Source: 66-474 sp035281745
Lineage (GTDB): Bacteria; Pseudomonadota; Gammaproteobacteria; Xanthomonadales; Rhodanobacteraceae
DNA length: 64,000 bases
NCBI GenBank assembly: GCA_035281745.1
Contig: DATEDI010000011.1
Span: forward strand, 123,714-187,713
Reading direction: 5' to 3'
The notes under the pieces were generated by a model, which saw only the letters and a program-made list of their open reading frames with translations, was not told the DNA's origin and did not search any database. Position numbers and translations under genes: made by a program. This document shows, piece by piece, positions 19,327-29,592 of the stretch. The first letter of the stretch is position 1. Each line of letters begins with the position of its first letter.

Positions 19327-22300
19327 ATGCCTGCCGATTCACGATCCTGTCTGGAATGCTCCCTGCTGGGCGACGCCGGTTACGCCGTGCTTCTGACCCC
19401 CGCGGGCGCAGGGTGCAGCCGCTGGAAGGGGCTGACGGTCAGCCGCTGGCGCGCGGGGGATCGCGGCGGCGAGCAGGGCAGTTACGTTTTTGTTCGCGAC
19501 ACCACGGACGGGACAACCTGGTCGGCGACGGCGTTGCCGTGTGGCGGCGCGCCGCGATACTGGTTCGACGGCGCGATGGCGCGGTTCGCGCGGCGCGATG
19601 GCGCATTCGGCACCACGCTCGAAGTCGCGATCGATCCGGACCATGCAGTCGAGATACGCGGCGTCGGCATCCGCAACGACGGACCGGTCGAACGCGAAAT
19701 CGAACTGACCTCGTATATGGAATTGGTCCTTGGCTCCGATCAGGGCGATCGTGCGCATCCCGCTTATTCGAAGATGTTCGTGCAGACAGCATTCGAGGAT
19801 GGCGTGTTGCTGGCGTGGCGGCGCAAGAAAGATCCCGCCGAGCCGGATGTGTGGGCGGCGCACGCGTTGGTCGTGGACGGCGACGAGCGGGACACACGCG
19901 AATGCGAAACCGATCGCGCGCGCTTCATTGGCCGCGACGGTTCGCTGGCGACTCCGGCGGCGTTGCGCGACGGTCGATCTTTGTCCGGCAGCATCGGCAC
20001 GGTGCTGGATCCGATCTTCAGCCTGCGCACCCGCATCGCCACCGGTGCGGGAGACACCCGCCGTGCCGCATTCGTGACTGCGGTCGGTGCCTCGCGCGAC
20101 GAGGTGCTCGGGTTGATTGGGCAGTATCGGACGGCCGATGCCTGCGCGAAGGTCTTCGCGCGCGCGCGCGCCGCAGCACGGCGTTCGCGGGGCGGTCTCG
20201 GCGTCGACGCAGCTGCGGCGCGGCGATTCCGGTGCCTCACGGGTGCATTGGTCGGGGTCGATGCCGCATGGCGGGCGGGTTCGGCAGAGGGTGCGAAGGG
20301 CGAGGGTGGCGCACCGGTGCTTTGGGGCAAGGGCATTTCGGGCGACCTGCCGATCGTGTTGTTGCACCTCGACAATGCGGTCCAAATCGGGTTGTTCGAA
20401 GAACTGCTGCGCGCACAGCGGTGGTGGCGCGCACGTCAGCTTGCCGTCGATTTGGTGGTACTCGATGCCACTGCAAGCGATGGTGCCGGCGCGTTCGACG
20501 CTGCGCTGCAAAGCGCGATCCGCGACACGGACCAACACGACAAGGCGCAAGGTTCGGTGTTCGTGCTGCGCGAGCGTGATCTCGACAAGCCGCTGCTCGC
20601 CGGTCTGAAAACGGCGGCCTGCATCGTGCTGGAAGGGCGCGACGGATCGCTGGCGGAGCAGGTGACGCATTGCGCTCCCCCTTTGGATGCAGCTGTGATC
20701 GAGGTTTCGCCGGAGCGGGCGACCCACGCGCGCGGCGGCAAGCCCGCTTCGATGCCGGCGCCCAAGGCGTTGCAATGCTGGAACGGCTTCGGCGGATTCG
20801 CGCCCGACGGTCGCGAGTACGTCATCCTGCTTGGCGACGGCGCGCACACGCCCGCGCCGTGGACGCATGTGATCGCGAATCCCGATTTCGGGTTCCTCGT
20901 CACCGCCACCGGTGGCGGCTATTGCTGGGCCGTCAACAGCCAGCAGAACGCGATTACCCCATGGTCGAACGACGCCGTGCGCGATCCGGTCGGCGAAGCC
21001 TTCCTGTTGCGCGATGCCGACGATGGCACGGAGTGGAGCGCCACCGCATCGCCGATCCGTGCTGGCGGCGCCACCTACGTCGCGCGCTTCGGTCCCGGCT
21101 ACGCGCGTTTCGATGCGAACGTGCACGGCATTGAATCGGAATTGACCCAGTGCGTCGCGGCCGACGATCCAGTCAAGATTTCGCGCCTGCGCCTGCACAA
21201 CCGCAGCGGCAGGACGCGCCGTATCGCGGTGGCGCAATCGGTGACATGGATGCTCGGGCCGATCGGAACGGACGCGCGTCCCACCACGCAAGTCGATTCC
21301 GATCGCGCGCGCAGCGCGGTGCTGGCCCGCAATGCCTGGCGCGAGGAATTCGCGGACGCGGTCGCGTTCATCGCCTGCAATGCCGATGGCGCTGCGCCCG
21401 GCAGTGACGACAATGCGCGCAGCGCCGTCGTCGCGAGCGTGGAACTTGCTCCGGATGAATCCACCGAACTGGTATTCCTGCTGGGCGAAGGCACCGACCG
21501 CGCCGCCGCGACACGCTTGATCGATCGCTATCTCCGCGCCAAGGTCGAAAGGTTGCTCGCGGGTTCACGGCAGCGGTGGGACAGCGTGCTTGCGCCCCTG
21601 CAAATCGAAACGCCGCAACGCTCGGTGGACCTGCTGGTCAATCGCTGCCTGCCGTATCAGGTGCTGGCCTGCCGGGTGTGGGCGCGCACCGCGTTCTACC
21701 AGGCGAGCGGTGCGTACGGTTATCGCGACCAGTTGCAGGACGTCGCGGCGCTGTGCATCGCGCGACCCGACATTGCACGCGAACACATCCTGCTGTCGGC
21801 CTCTCGCCAGTTCGAGGAGGGCGACGTGCAGCATTGGTGGTTGCCGCCCTCCGGGCGCGGTCTGCGCACGCGGATGGTGGACGATCGCTTGTGGCTGCCG
21901 TTCGTGGTCGCGCACTACGTCGAAACCACGGGCGACGCCGGGATCCTCGAAAAACGGGTGCCGTTTCTCCGCGCCGATGCGCTGAAACCCGAACAGACCG
22001 ACGCGTTCTCCAAACCCGAACCTTCGACGGATCGCGGCACGCTGTTCGAACATTGCGCGCGCGCGATCGAGGTGAGCCTCGCGACCGGCGTCCACGGCCT
22101 GCCGTTGATCGGCACCGGCGACTGGAACGACGGCCTCAATCGCGTCGGCGCGGGCGGGAAGGGCGAAAGCGTCTGGATGGGCTGGTTCCTGATCAAGGTG
22201 ATCGGCGACTTTGCGCGATTCGCGGAAGATCGTCGTGATGCGCGCGTCGCGCGGTGGCGCGATCACGCGCGTGCGCTGGAACTGGCGCTGGAAACCAAGG

Positions 22301-23097
22301 CTTGGGACGGCGCGTGGTACCGCCGTGCGTTCTACGACGACGGCACACCGCTCGGCAGTTCGGCCGACATCGAATGCAGGATCGATTCGATGGCGCAATC
22401 GTGGGCCGTGATCAGCGGCCGCGGCGATCCGGAGCGCTGCGAGCGCGCGATGCGCGCGGTGAACGAACAGCTGGTACGACCCAGCGACGGCGTGATGCCG
22501 TTGTTCACCGAGCCCTTCGACAAGACCTCGCACGACCCCGGTTACATCAAGGGCTATCCGCCCGGCCTGCGCGAAAACGGCGGCCAGTACACGCACGGTT
22601 CGATCTGGTCGCTGATTGCCTTCGCGATGCTGGGCGACGGCGACAAGGCCGGCGAGTTGCTGGAAATTTTCGATCCGATCCGGAAGACTGATTCCCCGGA
22701 AAAACTGGCGCGCTACAAGGTCGAACCGTACGTCGAATGCGCGGATGTCTACTCGGTCGCGCCGCACACGGGGCGCGGTGGCTGGACGTGGTACACCGGC
22801 TCGGCGGGCTGGCTGTATCGCGCAATCGTCGAATGGGTGCTGGGTTTTCGCCTGCAGGCCGACCGGCTGCACATCGACCCGTGCATCCCGCATGCATGGA
22901 AGGGTTTCTCGCTGACGTACCGTCGCGGTGACACGAGATGGGGGATCGAGGTGGAAAATCCGCAGCACGTCTGCCGCGGCGTGGCCGCGATCGAAGTGGA
23001 TGGTGTAACGTTGCAGGATTCAGGCGCCGGCATCGCGCTGGTCGATGACGGCGCGGCCCACCGAGTTCGCGTCGTCCTGCAGAAGGAATTGAGTTGA
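19327..23097 (+). CDS. GH94-type glycoside phosphorylase related to the C-terminal part of cyclic beta-1,2-glucan synthase
   Basis: Predicted phosphorolytic enzyme, 1256 residues. Two Glyco_transf_36 beta-sandwich domains are visible (start about residues 15 and 480; both contain YxFxRDxxDGTxWSAT-like strings), followed by an (alpha/alpha)6 barrel with the general-acid motif GTGDWNDGLN at about 929-938 and a C-terminal beta domain ending in IPHAWKGF. This matches the phosphorylase half of NdvB/ChvB, but the GT84 synthase half and its membrane segments are absent. Likely product is a glucose 1-phosphate type sugar for the downstream pgm. The ATG has a GGAAGGA site upstream; the stop overlaps the zwf start (TGATG). 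Substrate is not determinable here. Confidence 0.82.
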   Translation: MPADSRSCLECSLLGDAGYAVLLTPAGAGCSRWKGLTVSRWRAGDRGGEQGSYVFVRDTTDGTTWSATALPCGGAPRYWFDGAMARFARRDGAFGTTLEVAIDPDHAVEIRGVGIRNDGPVEREIELTSYMELVLGSDQGDRAHPAYSKMFVQTAFEDGVLLAWRRKKDPAEPDVWAAHALVVDGDERDTRECETDRARFIGRDGSLATPAALRDGRSLSGSIGTVLDPIFSLRTRIATGAGDTRRAAFVTAVGASRDEVLGLIGQYRTADACAKVFARARAAARRSRGGLGVDAAAARRFRCLTGALVGVDAAWRAGSAEGAKGEGGAPVLWGKGISGDLPIVLLHLDNAVQIGLFEELLRAQRWWRARQLAVDLVVLDATASDGAGAFDAALQSAIRDTDQHDKAQGSVFVLRERDLDKPLLAGLKTAACIVLEGRDGSLAEQVTHCAPPLDAAVIEVSPERATHARGGKPASMPAPKALQCWNGFGGFAPDGREYVILLGDGAHTPAPWTHVIANPDFGFLVTATGGGYCWAVNSQQNAITPWSNDAVRDPVGEAFLLRDADDGTEWSATASPIRAGGATYVARFGPGYARFDANVHGIESELTQCVAADDPVKISRLRLHNRSGRTRRIAVAQSVTWMLGPIGTDARPTTQVDSDRARSAVLARNAWREEFADAVAFIACNADGAAPGSDDNARSAVVASVELAPDESTELVFLLGEGTDRAAATRLIDRYLRAKVERLLAGSRQRWDSVLAPLQIETPQRSVDLLVNRCLPYQVLACRVWARTAFYQASGAYGYRDQLQDVAALCIARPDIAREHILLSASRQFEEGDVQHWWLPPSGRGLRTRMVDDRLWLPFVVAHYVETTGDAGILEKRVPFLRADALKPEQTDAFSKPEPSTDRGTLFEHCARAIEVSLATGVHGLPLIGTGDWNDGLNRVGAGGKGESVWMGWFLIKVIGDFARFAEDRRDARVARWRDHARALELALETKAWDGAWYRRAFYDDGTPLGSSADIECRIDSMAQSWAVISGRGDPERCERAMRAVNEQLVRPSDGVMPLFTEPFDKTSHDPGYIKGYPPGLRENGGQYTHGSIWSLIAFAMLGDGDKAGELLEIFDPIRKTDSPEKLARYKVEPYVECADVYSVAPHTGRGGWTWYTGSAGWLYRAIVEWVLGFRLQADRLHIDPCIPHAWKGFSLTYRRGDTRWGIEVENPQHVCRGVAAIEVDGVTLQDSGAGIALVDDGAAHRVRVVLQKELS

Positions 23098-24494
23098 TGC
23101 CCACCGCCACGTCGGATGCCTTCGTGTTCTTCGGCGCCACCGGCGATCTCGCCTACAAGCAGATCTTTCCGGCCCTGCAGGCGCTGATCAAGGACGGCAA
23201 ACTGGACATGCCGGTGATCGGCATCGCGCGCTCGGGCCGGGACGTGGATCACCTGCGCAAGCGCGCCGAAGACAGCCTGAAGGAACACGGCGGCATCGAC
23301 AAGGCGGCATTCGCGAAGCTGTCGAAGCAGATGCAGTACATCGACGGCGATTACGGCGACGCGCAAACCTACGAGAAGCTCCGCGCGGCGCTCGGCGACG
23401 CGCAACATCCGCTGCACTACCTTGCGATCCCGCCCAGCATGTTCGTGCCGGTGGTGAAGGGCCTGGCGGCGTCCGGTTGTTCGCAGGGCGCACGGGTGAT
23501 CGTCGAAAAACCGTTCGGGCGCGACCTGCGGTCGGCACGCGCACTCAACTGCACGCTGCACCGGTTCTTCCACGAGCACGACATCTTCCGCATCGACCAC
23601 TACCTCGGCAAGGAGCCGGTGCAAAATCTTTTGTATTTCCGCTTCGCCAACGCGTTTCTGGAACCGATCTGGAACCGCGACCACATCGCCAGCATGCAGA
23701 TCACGATGGCCGAGGACTTCGGCGTGCAGGGGCGCGGCAAGTTCTACGACGAGGTCGGCGCCATCCGCGACGTGGTCCAGAACCACATGTTCCAGGTGCT
23801 GGCGCTGCTGGCGATGGGGCCGCCCGCCAACCGCAGTGCCGACGCGATGCGCGACGAGAAGCTGCGGTTGTTCCGCTCGATGCGTCCGCTGACACCCGAG
23901 GACGTGGTGCGCGGGCAATTCGATGGCTATTTGAAGGAATCGGGGGTTGCGAAAAAATCCACCGTCGAAACGTTCGCCGCGCTGCGCATCCATATGGACA
24001 CCTGGCGCTGGGCCGGGGTGCCGTTCTTCATCCGCGCGGGCAAGCACTTGCCCGTGAAATGCACCGAGGTGCTGGTGCGGCTCAAGAATCCGCCACAACA
24101 GGTATTCGACGATCCATCGAATGGCGCGGCGAACCATTTCCGTTTCCGCCTGAGTCCCGACGTGATCATCTCGCTGGGTGCGCGCGTGAAAGAGCCCGGT
24201 GAGGCGATGAAGGGGCATCCGGTGGAGCTCATCGCACACCGGCACATTCGCACCGCCATGGCGCCGTACGAGCGCCTGCTGGGCGACGCGATCGACGGCG
24301 ATTCGGCTTTGTTCACCCGCGATGATTGCGTGGAAGAAGCCTGGCGCGTACTCGATCCGATCATCGGCGACAAGGTGCCGGTGCACAAATACAAGCCCGG
24401 TACCTGGGGGCCGAAGGAAGCCGACGCGTTGATTGCCCACGCGGGTGGCTGGAACGATCCGCAACTCGATCCGGCGGCCAGGGTAGCCCGATGA
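23097..24494 (+). CDS. zwf: Glucose-6-phosphate 1-dehydrogenase
   Basis: First oxidative step of the pentose phosphate and Entner-Doudoroff routes. The 465-residue protein has the nucleotide-binding FFGATGDLAYKQIFPAL at the N terminus, EKPFGRDL, and the substrate/catalytic motif RIDHYLGKE at residues 165-173. It is slightly shorter than the usual 480-490. ATG was preferred over the preceding in-frame TTG because AAGGA lies about nine bases before it. It overlaps the GH94 stop by one base and the HAD start by four. Confidence 0.95.
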   Translation: MPTATSDAFVFFGATGDLAYKQIFPALQALIKDGKLDMPVIGIARSGRDVDHLRKRAEDSLKEHGGIDKAAFAKLSKQMQYIDGDYGDAQTYEKLRAALGDAQHPLHYLAIPPSMFVPVVKGLAASGCSQGARVIVEKPFGRDLRSARALNCTLHRFFHEHDIFRIDHYLGKEPVQNLLYFRFANAFLEPIWNRDHIASMQITMAEDFGVQGRGKFYDEVGAIRDVVQNHMFQVLALLAMGPPANRSADAMRDEKLRLFRSMRPLTPEDVVRGQFDGYLKESGVAKKSTVETFAALRIHMDTWRWAGVPFFIRAGKHLPVKCTEVLVRLKNPPQQVFDDPSNGAANHFRFRLSPDVIISLGARVKEPGEAMKGHPVELIAHRHIRTAMAPYERLLGDAIDGDSALFTRDDCVEEAWRVLDPIIGDKVPVHKYKPGTWGPKEADALIAHAGGWNDPQLDPAARVAR

Positions 24495-25189
24495 GCGAAA
24501 CCGCACCGCTCGTGTTCCTGTTCGACGTCGACAACACGCTGCTCGACAACGATGGCGTGCAGGATGATCTCGACAAGCACGTCGCGGACGTGTTCGGTGC
24601 GGATGCCGCAAAAAAGTACTGGGAGATCTACGAGGGCCTCCGCGAAAAGCTCGGTTACGCCGACTATCTCGGCGCCATCCAGCGCTTCCGGCTCGAATGC
24701 GACGACGAATTGCGCGCGCAGGACCTGGCGGCGTATCTCCTGGAATACGATTTCGCGGCGCGCCTGTATCCCGGTGCGCTGGACGCGGTTTCGCACCTTG
24801 CGCAATTCGGTCCCTGCGTGGTGCTGTCCGATGGCGACGTGGTGCTGCAGCCGCGCAAGATCAACGTCTCGGGCATTGCCGATGCGGTACAGGGCCGGGT
24901 CTTGATCTACGTCCACAAGGAGCGCATGTTGGACGATGTGGTGCGGCACTTTCCGGCCACGCACTACGTGATGGTCGAAGACAAGTTGCGCGTGCTGGAC
25001 GGCATGAAGCGCAAGTGGCGCGACCGCCTGACCACCGTGTTCGTGCGCCAGGGCCATTACGCCAACGACCCGGCCGTCTTGAAGGAATACCCGGCCGCCC
25101 AGATCACGCTGGATCACGTCGGCGAACTCGCGGGCATGGAGCCCCACGCCTTCCTTTCCCCCTTGCAACCGGCAACCGCCGCGGAGTGA
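24491..25189 (+). CDS. HAD superfamily hydrolase
   Basis: Probable phosphatase of 232 residues. Motif I FDVDNTLLD at residues 11-19 supplies the two catalytic Asp; motif II VLSDGD (about 115-120) is present, and the ED of motif IV is in VMVEDKLRVLDGM. The substrate is unknown. It starts within the zwf stop (ATGA) and ends four bases before tal, so it belongs to the carbohydrate operon and may remove a damaged or surplus sugar phosphate; that role is inferred. Confidence 0.83.
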   Translation: MSETAPLVFLFDVDNTLLDNDGVQDDLDKHVADVFGADAAKKYWEIYEGLREKLGYADYLGAIQRFRLECDDELRAQDLAAYLLEYDFAARLYPGALDAVSHLAQFGPCVVLSDGDVVLQPRKINVSGIADAVQGRVLIYVHKERMLDDVVRHFPATHYVMVEDKLRVLDGMKRKWRDRLTTVFVRQGHYANDPAVLKEYPAAQITLDHVGELAGMEPHAFLSPLQPATAAE

Positions 25190-25193
25190 ATCG

Positions 25194-26297
25194 ATGAACC
25201 CTACCCAGAAATTGCACGACCTCGGCCAGAGCATCTGGCTGGACAACATCACGCGCGGCATCCTCAACGACGGCACGCTCGCGAAATACATCGCCGACTG
25301 CAACGTCACCGGGCTGACGTCCAATCCGTCGATTTTCGACAAGGCGATTTCCGGCGGCACCGACTACGACGACGCGATCGCCGATTTGATCGCCGACGGC
25401 CAGCAAGGCGAAGATCTATTCTTCGCGCTCGCGCTGCAGGACCTGACCCGCGCGGCTGATTTGTTCAAGCCGGCGCACGCGGCCAGCCACGGCGTCGACG
25501 GCTTCGTGTCGCTGGAAGTCTCGCCATTGCTGGCCGACGAGACGCAAGCCACGATCGATTCCGCGATCGCGCTGCACGCCAAGGGCCATCGCGACAACCT
25601 CTTCATCAAGATTCCCGGCACGCCCGCCGGCGTTCCGGCCATAGAGGAATCGATCTATCGGGGCGTGCCGATCAACGTGACCCTGCTGTTCTCGCGCGAG
25701 CAGTATCTCGCCGCCGCCGAAGCCTGGATGCGCGGGATCGAACGCCGTATCGCGGAAGGCAAGTCGCCCAAGGTGGAATCGGTGGCCTCGATCTTCGTCA
25801 GCCGCTGGGACGTGGCCGTCGCCGACAAGGTTCCCGTGGAACTCAAGGACCGGCTCGGCATCGCGATCGGCCAGCGCAGCTACAAGGCCTACGTCGAACT
25901 GCGCGAAAGTGCGCGCTGGAAGAAGATCATCGCGGCCGGCGCGCATCCGCAGCGCCTGCTGTGGGCCAGCACCGGCACCAAGGATCCCAAGGCTTCCGAC
26001 ACCTTGTACATCGAGGCATTGGCCGCGCCCGACACCATCAACACCATGCCGGACAAGACGCTGCTGGCGTTCGCCGACCATGGAAAGCTGGGCGCGCCGA
26101 TGGCAAAGGACGGCGGCGATTGCGAAAAGGTGATCGCGCAGTTCAAGGCGGCCGGCATCGATGATGCCGAGCTCGCCGGCAAGCTGCAACGGGACGGGGC
26201 GGCGGCATTCGTGAAGTCGTGGAACGACCTGCTGAAACGGATTGCACAGAAGCGTTCCAGCGTCGCCGAGGCCAGAGGGCAGGGAGCGCGCGCATGA
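25194..26297 (+). CDS. tal: Transaldolase (Tal, mycobacterial/cyanobacterial-type)
   Basis: Non-oxidative pentose phosphate enzyme exchanging a dihydroxyacetone unit. The 367-residue length and the motifs CNVTGLTSNPSIFDKAI and LFIKIPGTPAGVPAIEE (Schiff-base Lys139) identify the TIGR00876 type, longer than TalA/TalB. The ATG follows the HAD stop by four bases and the stop overlaps the pgi start (ATGA). Confidence 0.95.
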   Translation: MNPTQKLHDLGQSIWLDNITRGILNDGTLAKYIADCNVTGLTSNPSIFDKAISGGTDYDDAIADLIADGQQGEDLFFALALQDLTRAADLFKPAHAASHGVDGFVSLEVSPLLADETQATIDSAIALHAKGHRDNLFIKIPGTPAGVPAIEESIYRGVPINVTLLFSREQYLAAAEAWMRGIERRIAEGKSPKVESVASIFVSRWDVAVADKVPVELKDRLGIAIGQRSYKAYVELRESARWKKIIAAGAHPQRLLWASTGTKDPKASDTLYIEALAAPDTINTMPDKTLLAFADHGKLGAPMAKDGGDCEKVIAQFKAAGIDDAELAGKLQRDGAAAFVKSWNDLLKRIAQKRSSVAEARGQGARA

Positions 26298-27934
26298 GCG
26301 CACCGTTGCTGCGCTCGACCGCCGAATGGCGGGCGCTCGCGCGCCACTGGCGGTCGTTGCGCGGCACGACGTTGAAACAATTGTTCGATGGCGACGCGAA
26401 GCGCGGCACCCGCCTCGTCGCCGAAGGCGTGGGGCTGTACCTCGATTATTCGAAGAACCTGGTCACCGACGACACGCTTCGCTTGCTGCGGCAACTCGCC
26501 AAGGCGCGAGGCGTCTTCGCGCGCCGCGACGCGATGTTCCGCGGCGACAAGATCAACGAAACCGAAAAGCGTGCGGTGTTGCACGTCGCGCTACGCGCGC
26601 CGCGGAACGAGCGCATCCTGGTGGATGGCACCAACGTCGTCCCCGAAGTGCACGAAGTGCTGGACCGCATGGCCGCGTTCAGTGAAAAAGTACGCGCGGG
26701 CGAATGGCGCGGACATTCCGGCAAGCGCATTCGCAACGTCATCAGCATCGGCATTGGCGGTTCCGATCTCGGGCCCGTGATGGCCTACGAGGCGCTGAAG
26801 CACTACAGCCACCGCGACATGACGTTCCGCTTCGTGTCCAACGTCGATCCTACCGATTTCGTGGAGGCGACGCGTGACCTCGACGCCACCGAAACGCTTT
26901 TCGTCGTCTGCTCGAAAACCTTTACCACCCTCGAAACGCTCACCAATGCGCATGCCGCGCGCGACTGGTGCTTGCAGGAATTCGGCGGTAACGAGGCGGC
27001 CGTGGCGAAGCACTTTGTCGCCGTTTCGACCAACGCCAAGGAAGTCGAAAAATTCGGCATCGACCCGGCCAACATGTTCGGATTCTGGGACTGGGTCGGC
27101 GGTCGCTACTCGATGAATTCCGCGATCGGGCTTTCGACCATGCTCGCGGTCGGGCCGGAAGGCTTCCGCGACATGCTGGCCGGCTTCCACGCGATGGACG
27201 AGCATTTCCAAAACGCGCCACCGGAAAGCAATCTGCCCTTGCTGATGGCGCTCATCTCGATCTGGTACAACGATTTCTTCGCCGCCCAAACCGTGGCGGT
27301 GCTGCCCTACGCTCAATACCTGAAGCGCTTTCCCGCGTACCTGCAGCAGTTGACGATGGAGTCGAACGGCAAGCACGTCACGCTGTCGGGCGAACATGTC
27401 GACTACGCCACTGGCCCGATCTACTGGGGCGAACCCGGCACCAATGGTCAGCATTCGTTCTACCAATTGATCCATCAGGGCACGCGCCTGATCCCGTGCG
27501 ACTTCATCGGTTTCATGCATTCGCTGAATCCGCTCGGCGGTCAGCACGATTTGCTGATGGCCAACCTGTTTGCACAAACCGAGGCACTGGCGTTCGGCAA
27601 GACGCCGCAGCAGGTGCGCGCGGAAGGCACACCAGAATGGCTGGTACCGCACCGCGTGTGCGAAGGCAATCGTCCCACCAACACCATTCTCGCCGACAGC
27701 CTCACGCCACACACGCTGGGCGCGTTGATCGCGCTGTACGAGCACAGCGTGTTCGTGCAGGGCGCGATCTGGCACATCGATTCGTTCGACCAATGGGGCG
27801 TGGAACTTGGCAAGCAGCTGGCGAACAAGCTCATCCCGCAATTGCAGGATCAGAACGAGCCGAAACTCGAACACGACAGTTCAACCAATGCGCTGATCCG
27901 TCGCTATCGCGCCGCACGCACGGAAGCCCGATGA
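26294..27934 (+). CDS. pgi: Glucose-6-phosphate isomerase
   Basis: Interconverts glucose 6-phosphate and fructose 6-phosphate. The 546-residue protein matches the family in length and in motifs: LDYSKNLVTDD, SIGIGGSDLGPVMAYEAL, GGRYSMNSAIGL and GTNGQHSFYQLIHQG with the catalytic His. Both ends overlap neighbours by four bases, so tal-pgi-pgm are translationally coupled. Confidence 0.96.
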   Translation: MSAPLLRSTAEWRALARHWRSLRGTTLKQLFDGDAKRGTRLVAEGVGLYLDYSKNLVTDDTLRLLRQLAKARGVFARRDAMFRGDKINETEKRAVLHVALRAPRNERILVDGTNVVPEVHEVLDRMAAFSEKVRAGEWRGHSGKRIRNVISIGIGGSDLGPVMAYEALKHYSHRDMTFRFVSNVDPTDFVEATRDLDATETLFVVCSKTFTTLETLTNAHAARDWCLQEFGGNEAAVAKHFVAVSTNAKEVEKFGIDPANMFGFWDWVGGRYSMNSAIGLSTMLAVGPEGFRDMLAGFHAMDEHFQNAPPESNLPLLMALISIWYNDFFAAQTVAVLPYAQYLKRFPAYLQQLTMESNGKHVTLSGEHVDYATGPIYWGEPGTNGQHSFYQLIHQGTRLIPCDFIGFMHSLNPLGGQHDLLMANLFAQTEALAFGKTPQQVRAEGTPEWLVPHRVCEGNRPTNTILADSLTPHTLGALIALYEHSVFVQGAIWHIDSFDQWGVELGKQLANKLIPQLQDQNEPKLEHDSSTNALIRRYRAARTEAR

Positions 27935-29580
27935 GCGCGGAGCAGATCAGTCCGCTCGCCGGCAAGCCCGCGCCGAAGGACATCCTTGTCGATGTCGAGA
28001 AGCTTCTGGCCGCTTATGCGGATATACGGCCTGACCCGGACAACCCGTCGCAACGGGTGTCCTTCGGCACGTCGGGGCACCGCGGTTCCTCGCTGGCCGG
28101 CAGCTTCAACGAATGGCACATCCTCGCGATCACGCAGGCGATCTGCGACTACCGCGCGAAGGCGTCGGTCACCGGGCCGCTGTTCATCGGCTTCGATACC
28201 CATGCCTTGTCGCAGCCGGCATTTCGCAATGCGCTGGAAGTGCTCGCGGCCAACGGCGTCGAGGTGATGTCTTCCAAGGGTGGTGAATTCACGCCGACCC
28301 CGGCGATTTCGCATGCGATTCTGGTGCACAACCGCGGGCGCGATGGCGCGCTCGCAGACGGCATCGTGATCACGCCCTCCCACAACCCGCCCGACAACGG
28401 CGGTTTCAAATACAACCCGGTCAACGGCGGACCCGCCGGCACCGACATCACGGGCTGGGTGCAGAACAAGGCCAATCACTATCTCGAAAACAAGCTCGCC
28501 GGCGTCAAGCGCGTACCGTTCGCGCAGGCCTGTGCGGCGGCGACCACGCGCACGCACGACTACCTCGACGCCTACGTTTCCGATCTCGTCCATGTCATCG
28601 ACTTCGACGCGATCCGGGGCGCCGGCCTGAAACTGGCGGTCGATCCGCTGGGCGGGGCAGGGGTGCACTACTGGGCACCGATCGCCGAACGTTACAAGCT
28701 CGACCTGACGGTCGTCAGCGAGGAAGTCGATCCGCGTTTCGCCTTCATGACCGTGGACTGGGACGGCAAGATCCGGATGGATCCGTCGTCCGAATACGCG
28801 ATGCAGCGCCTGCTGGCCTTGAAGGGCAAGTACGACGTCGCGTTCGCTTGCGACACCGACCACGACCGTCACGGCGTGGTTACGCGTTCGTCGGGCCTGC
28901 TGCCATCGAATCACTATCTGGCCGTGATGATCGATTTCCTGTTCCGCGGGCGCAAGCGCTGGCCGGGAGCGGTCGCGATCGGCAAGACGGTGGTCAGCAC
29001 CGCGCTGATCGATCGCGTGGCCGACAAGCTCAAGCGAAAGGTCTACGAAGTGCCGGTCGGGTTCAAATGGTTCGCGCCGGGACTGGTCGATGGCTCGCTC
29101 GGCTTCGGTGGTGAGGAAAGCGCCGGTGCCTCGTTCCTGCGGACGGATGGCGCGGTGTGGACCACCGACAAGGACGGCATCGTGCCGGCACTGTTGTCGG
29201 CCGAAATCACGGCGCGGGCAGGGCGCGACCCCGGCGAGTGCTACGAGGCGCTGGCGGACGAACTCGGGCGCCCGTTCACCGATCGCGTCGAGGCGGCGGC
29301 CACCGGCCCGCAAAAACGGAAACTGGCAGAACTGACCGCCGGCCAGCTCGAGCTCGAGAGCCTCGCCGGAAGCCCGGTCGTTCGCAAGCTCGACAAGGCC
29401 CCCGGCAACGGCGCTGCCATCGGCGGCGTCAAGGTCGTCACCGAGCATGGCTGGTTTGCCGCACGGCCGTCCGGCACCGAAGCGATCTACAAGATTTACG
29501 CGGAAAGCTTCAGAGACGCCAAACACTTGCAATCCATTCTTGACGAGGCACAGCAAGTCGTCGACAGGGCGATTGCCTGA
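27931..29580 (+). CDS. pgm: Phosphoglucomutase (alpha-D-glucose phosphate-specific)
   Basis: Interconverts glucose 1- and 6-phosphate. The 549-residue protein resembles E. coli Pgm (546). The phosphoserine motif TPSHNPPDNGGFKYN carries Ser150, the metal loop is DTDHDRHG and the sugar-binding loop GGEESAGAS; a C-terminal phosphate-binding RPSGTEAIYKIY is present. It is the last gene of the overlapping run and would take glucose 1-phosphate from the GH94 enzyme into the Zwf/Pgi branch point. Confidence 0.95.
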   Translation: MSAEQISPLAGKPAPKDILVDVEKLLAAYADIRPDPDNPSQRVSFGTSGHRGSSLAGSFNEWHILAITQAICDYRAKASVTGPLFIGFDTHALSQPAFRNALEVLAANGVEVMSSKGGEFTPTPAISHAILVHNRGRDGALADGIVITPSHNPPDNGGFKYNPVNGGPAGTDITGWVQNKANHYLENKLAGVKRVPFAQACAAATTRTHDYLDAYVSDLVHVIDFDAIRGAGLKLAVDPLGGAGVHYWAPIAERYKLDLTVVSEEVDPRFAFMTVDWDGKIRMDPSSEYAMQRLLALKGKYDVAFACDTDHDRHGVVTRSSGLLPSNHYLAVMIDFLFRGRKRWPGAVAIGKTVVSTALIDRVADKLKRKVYEVPVGFKWFAPGLVDGSLGFGGEESAGASFLRTDGAVWTTDKDGIVPALLSAEITARAGRDPGECYEALADELGRPFTDRVEAAATGPQKRKLAELTAGQLELESLAGSPVVRKLDKAPGNGAAIGGVKVVTEHGWFAARPSGTEAIYKIYAESFRDAKHLQSILDEAQQVVDRAIA

Positions 29581-29592
29581 GGTGTATTTCCC

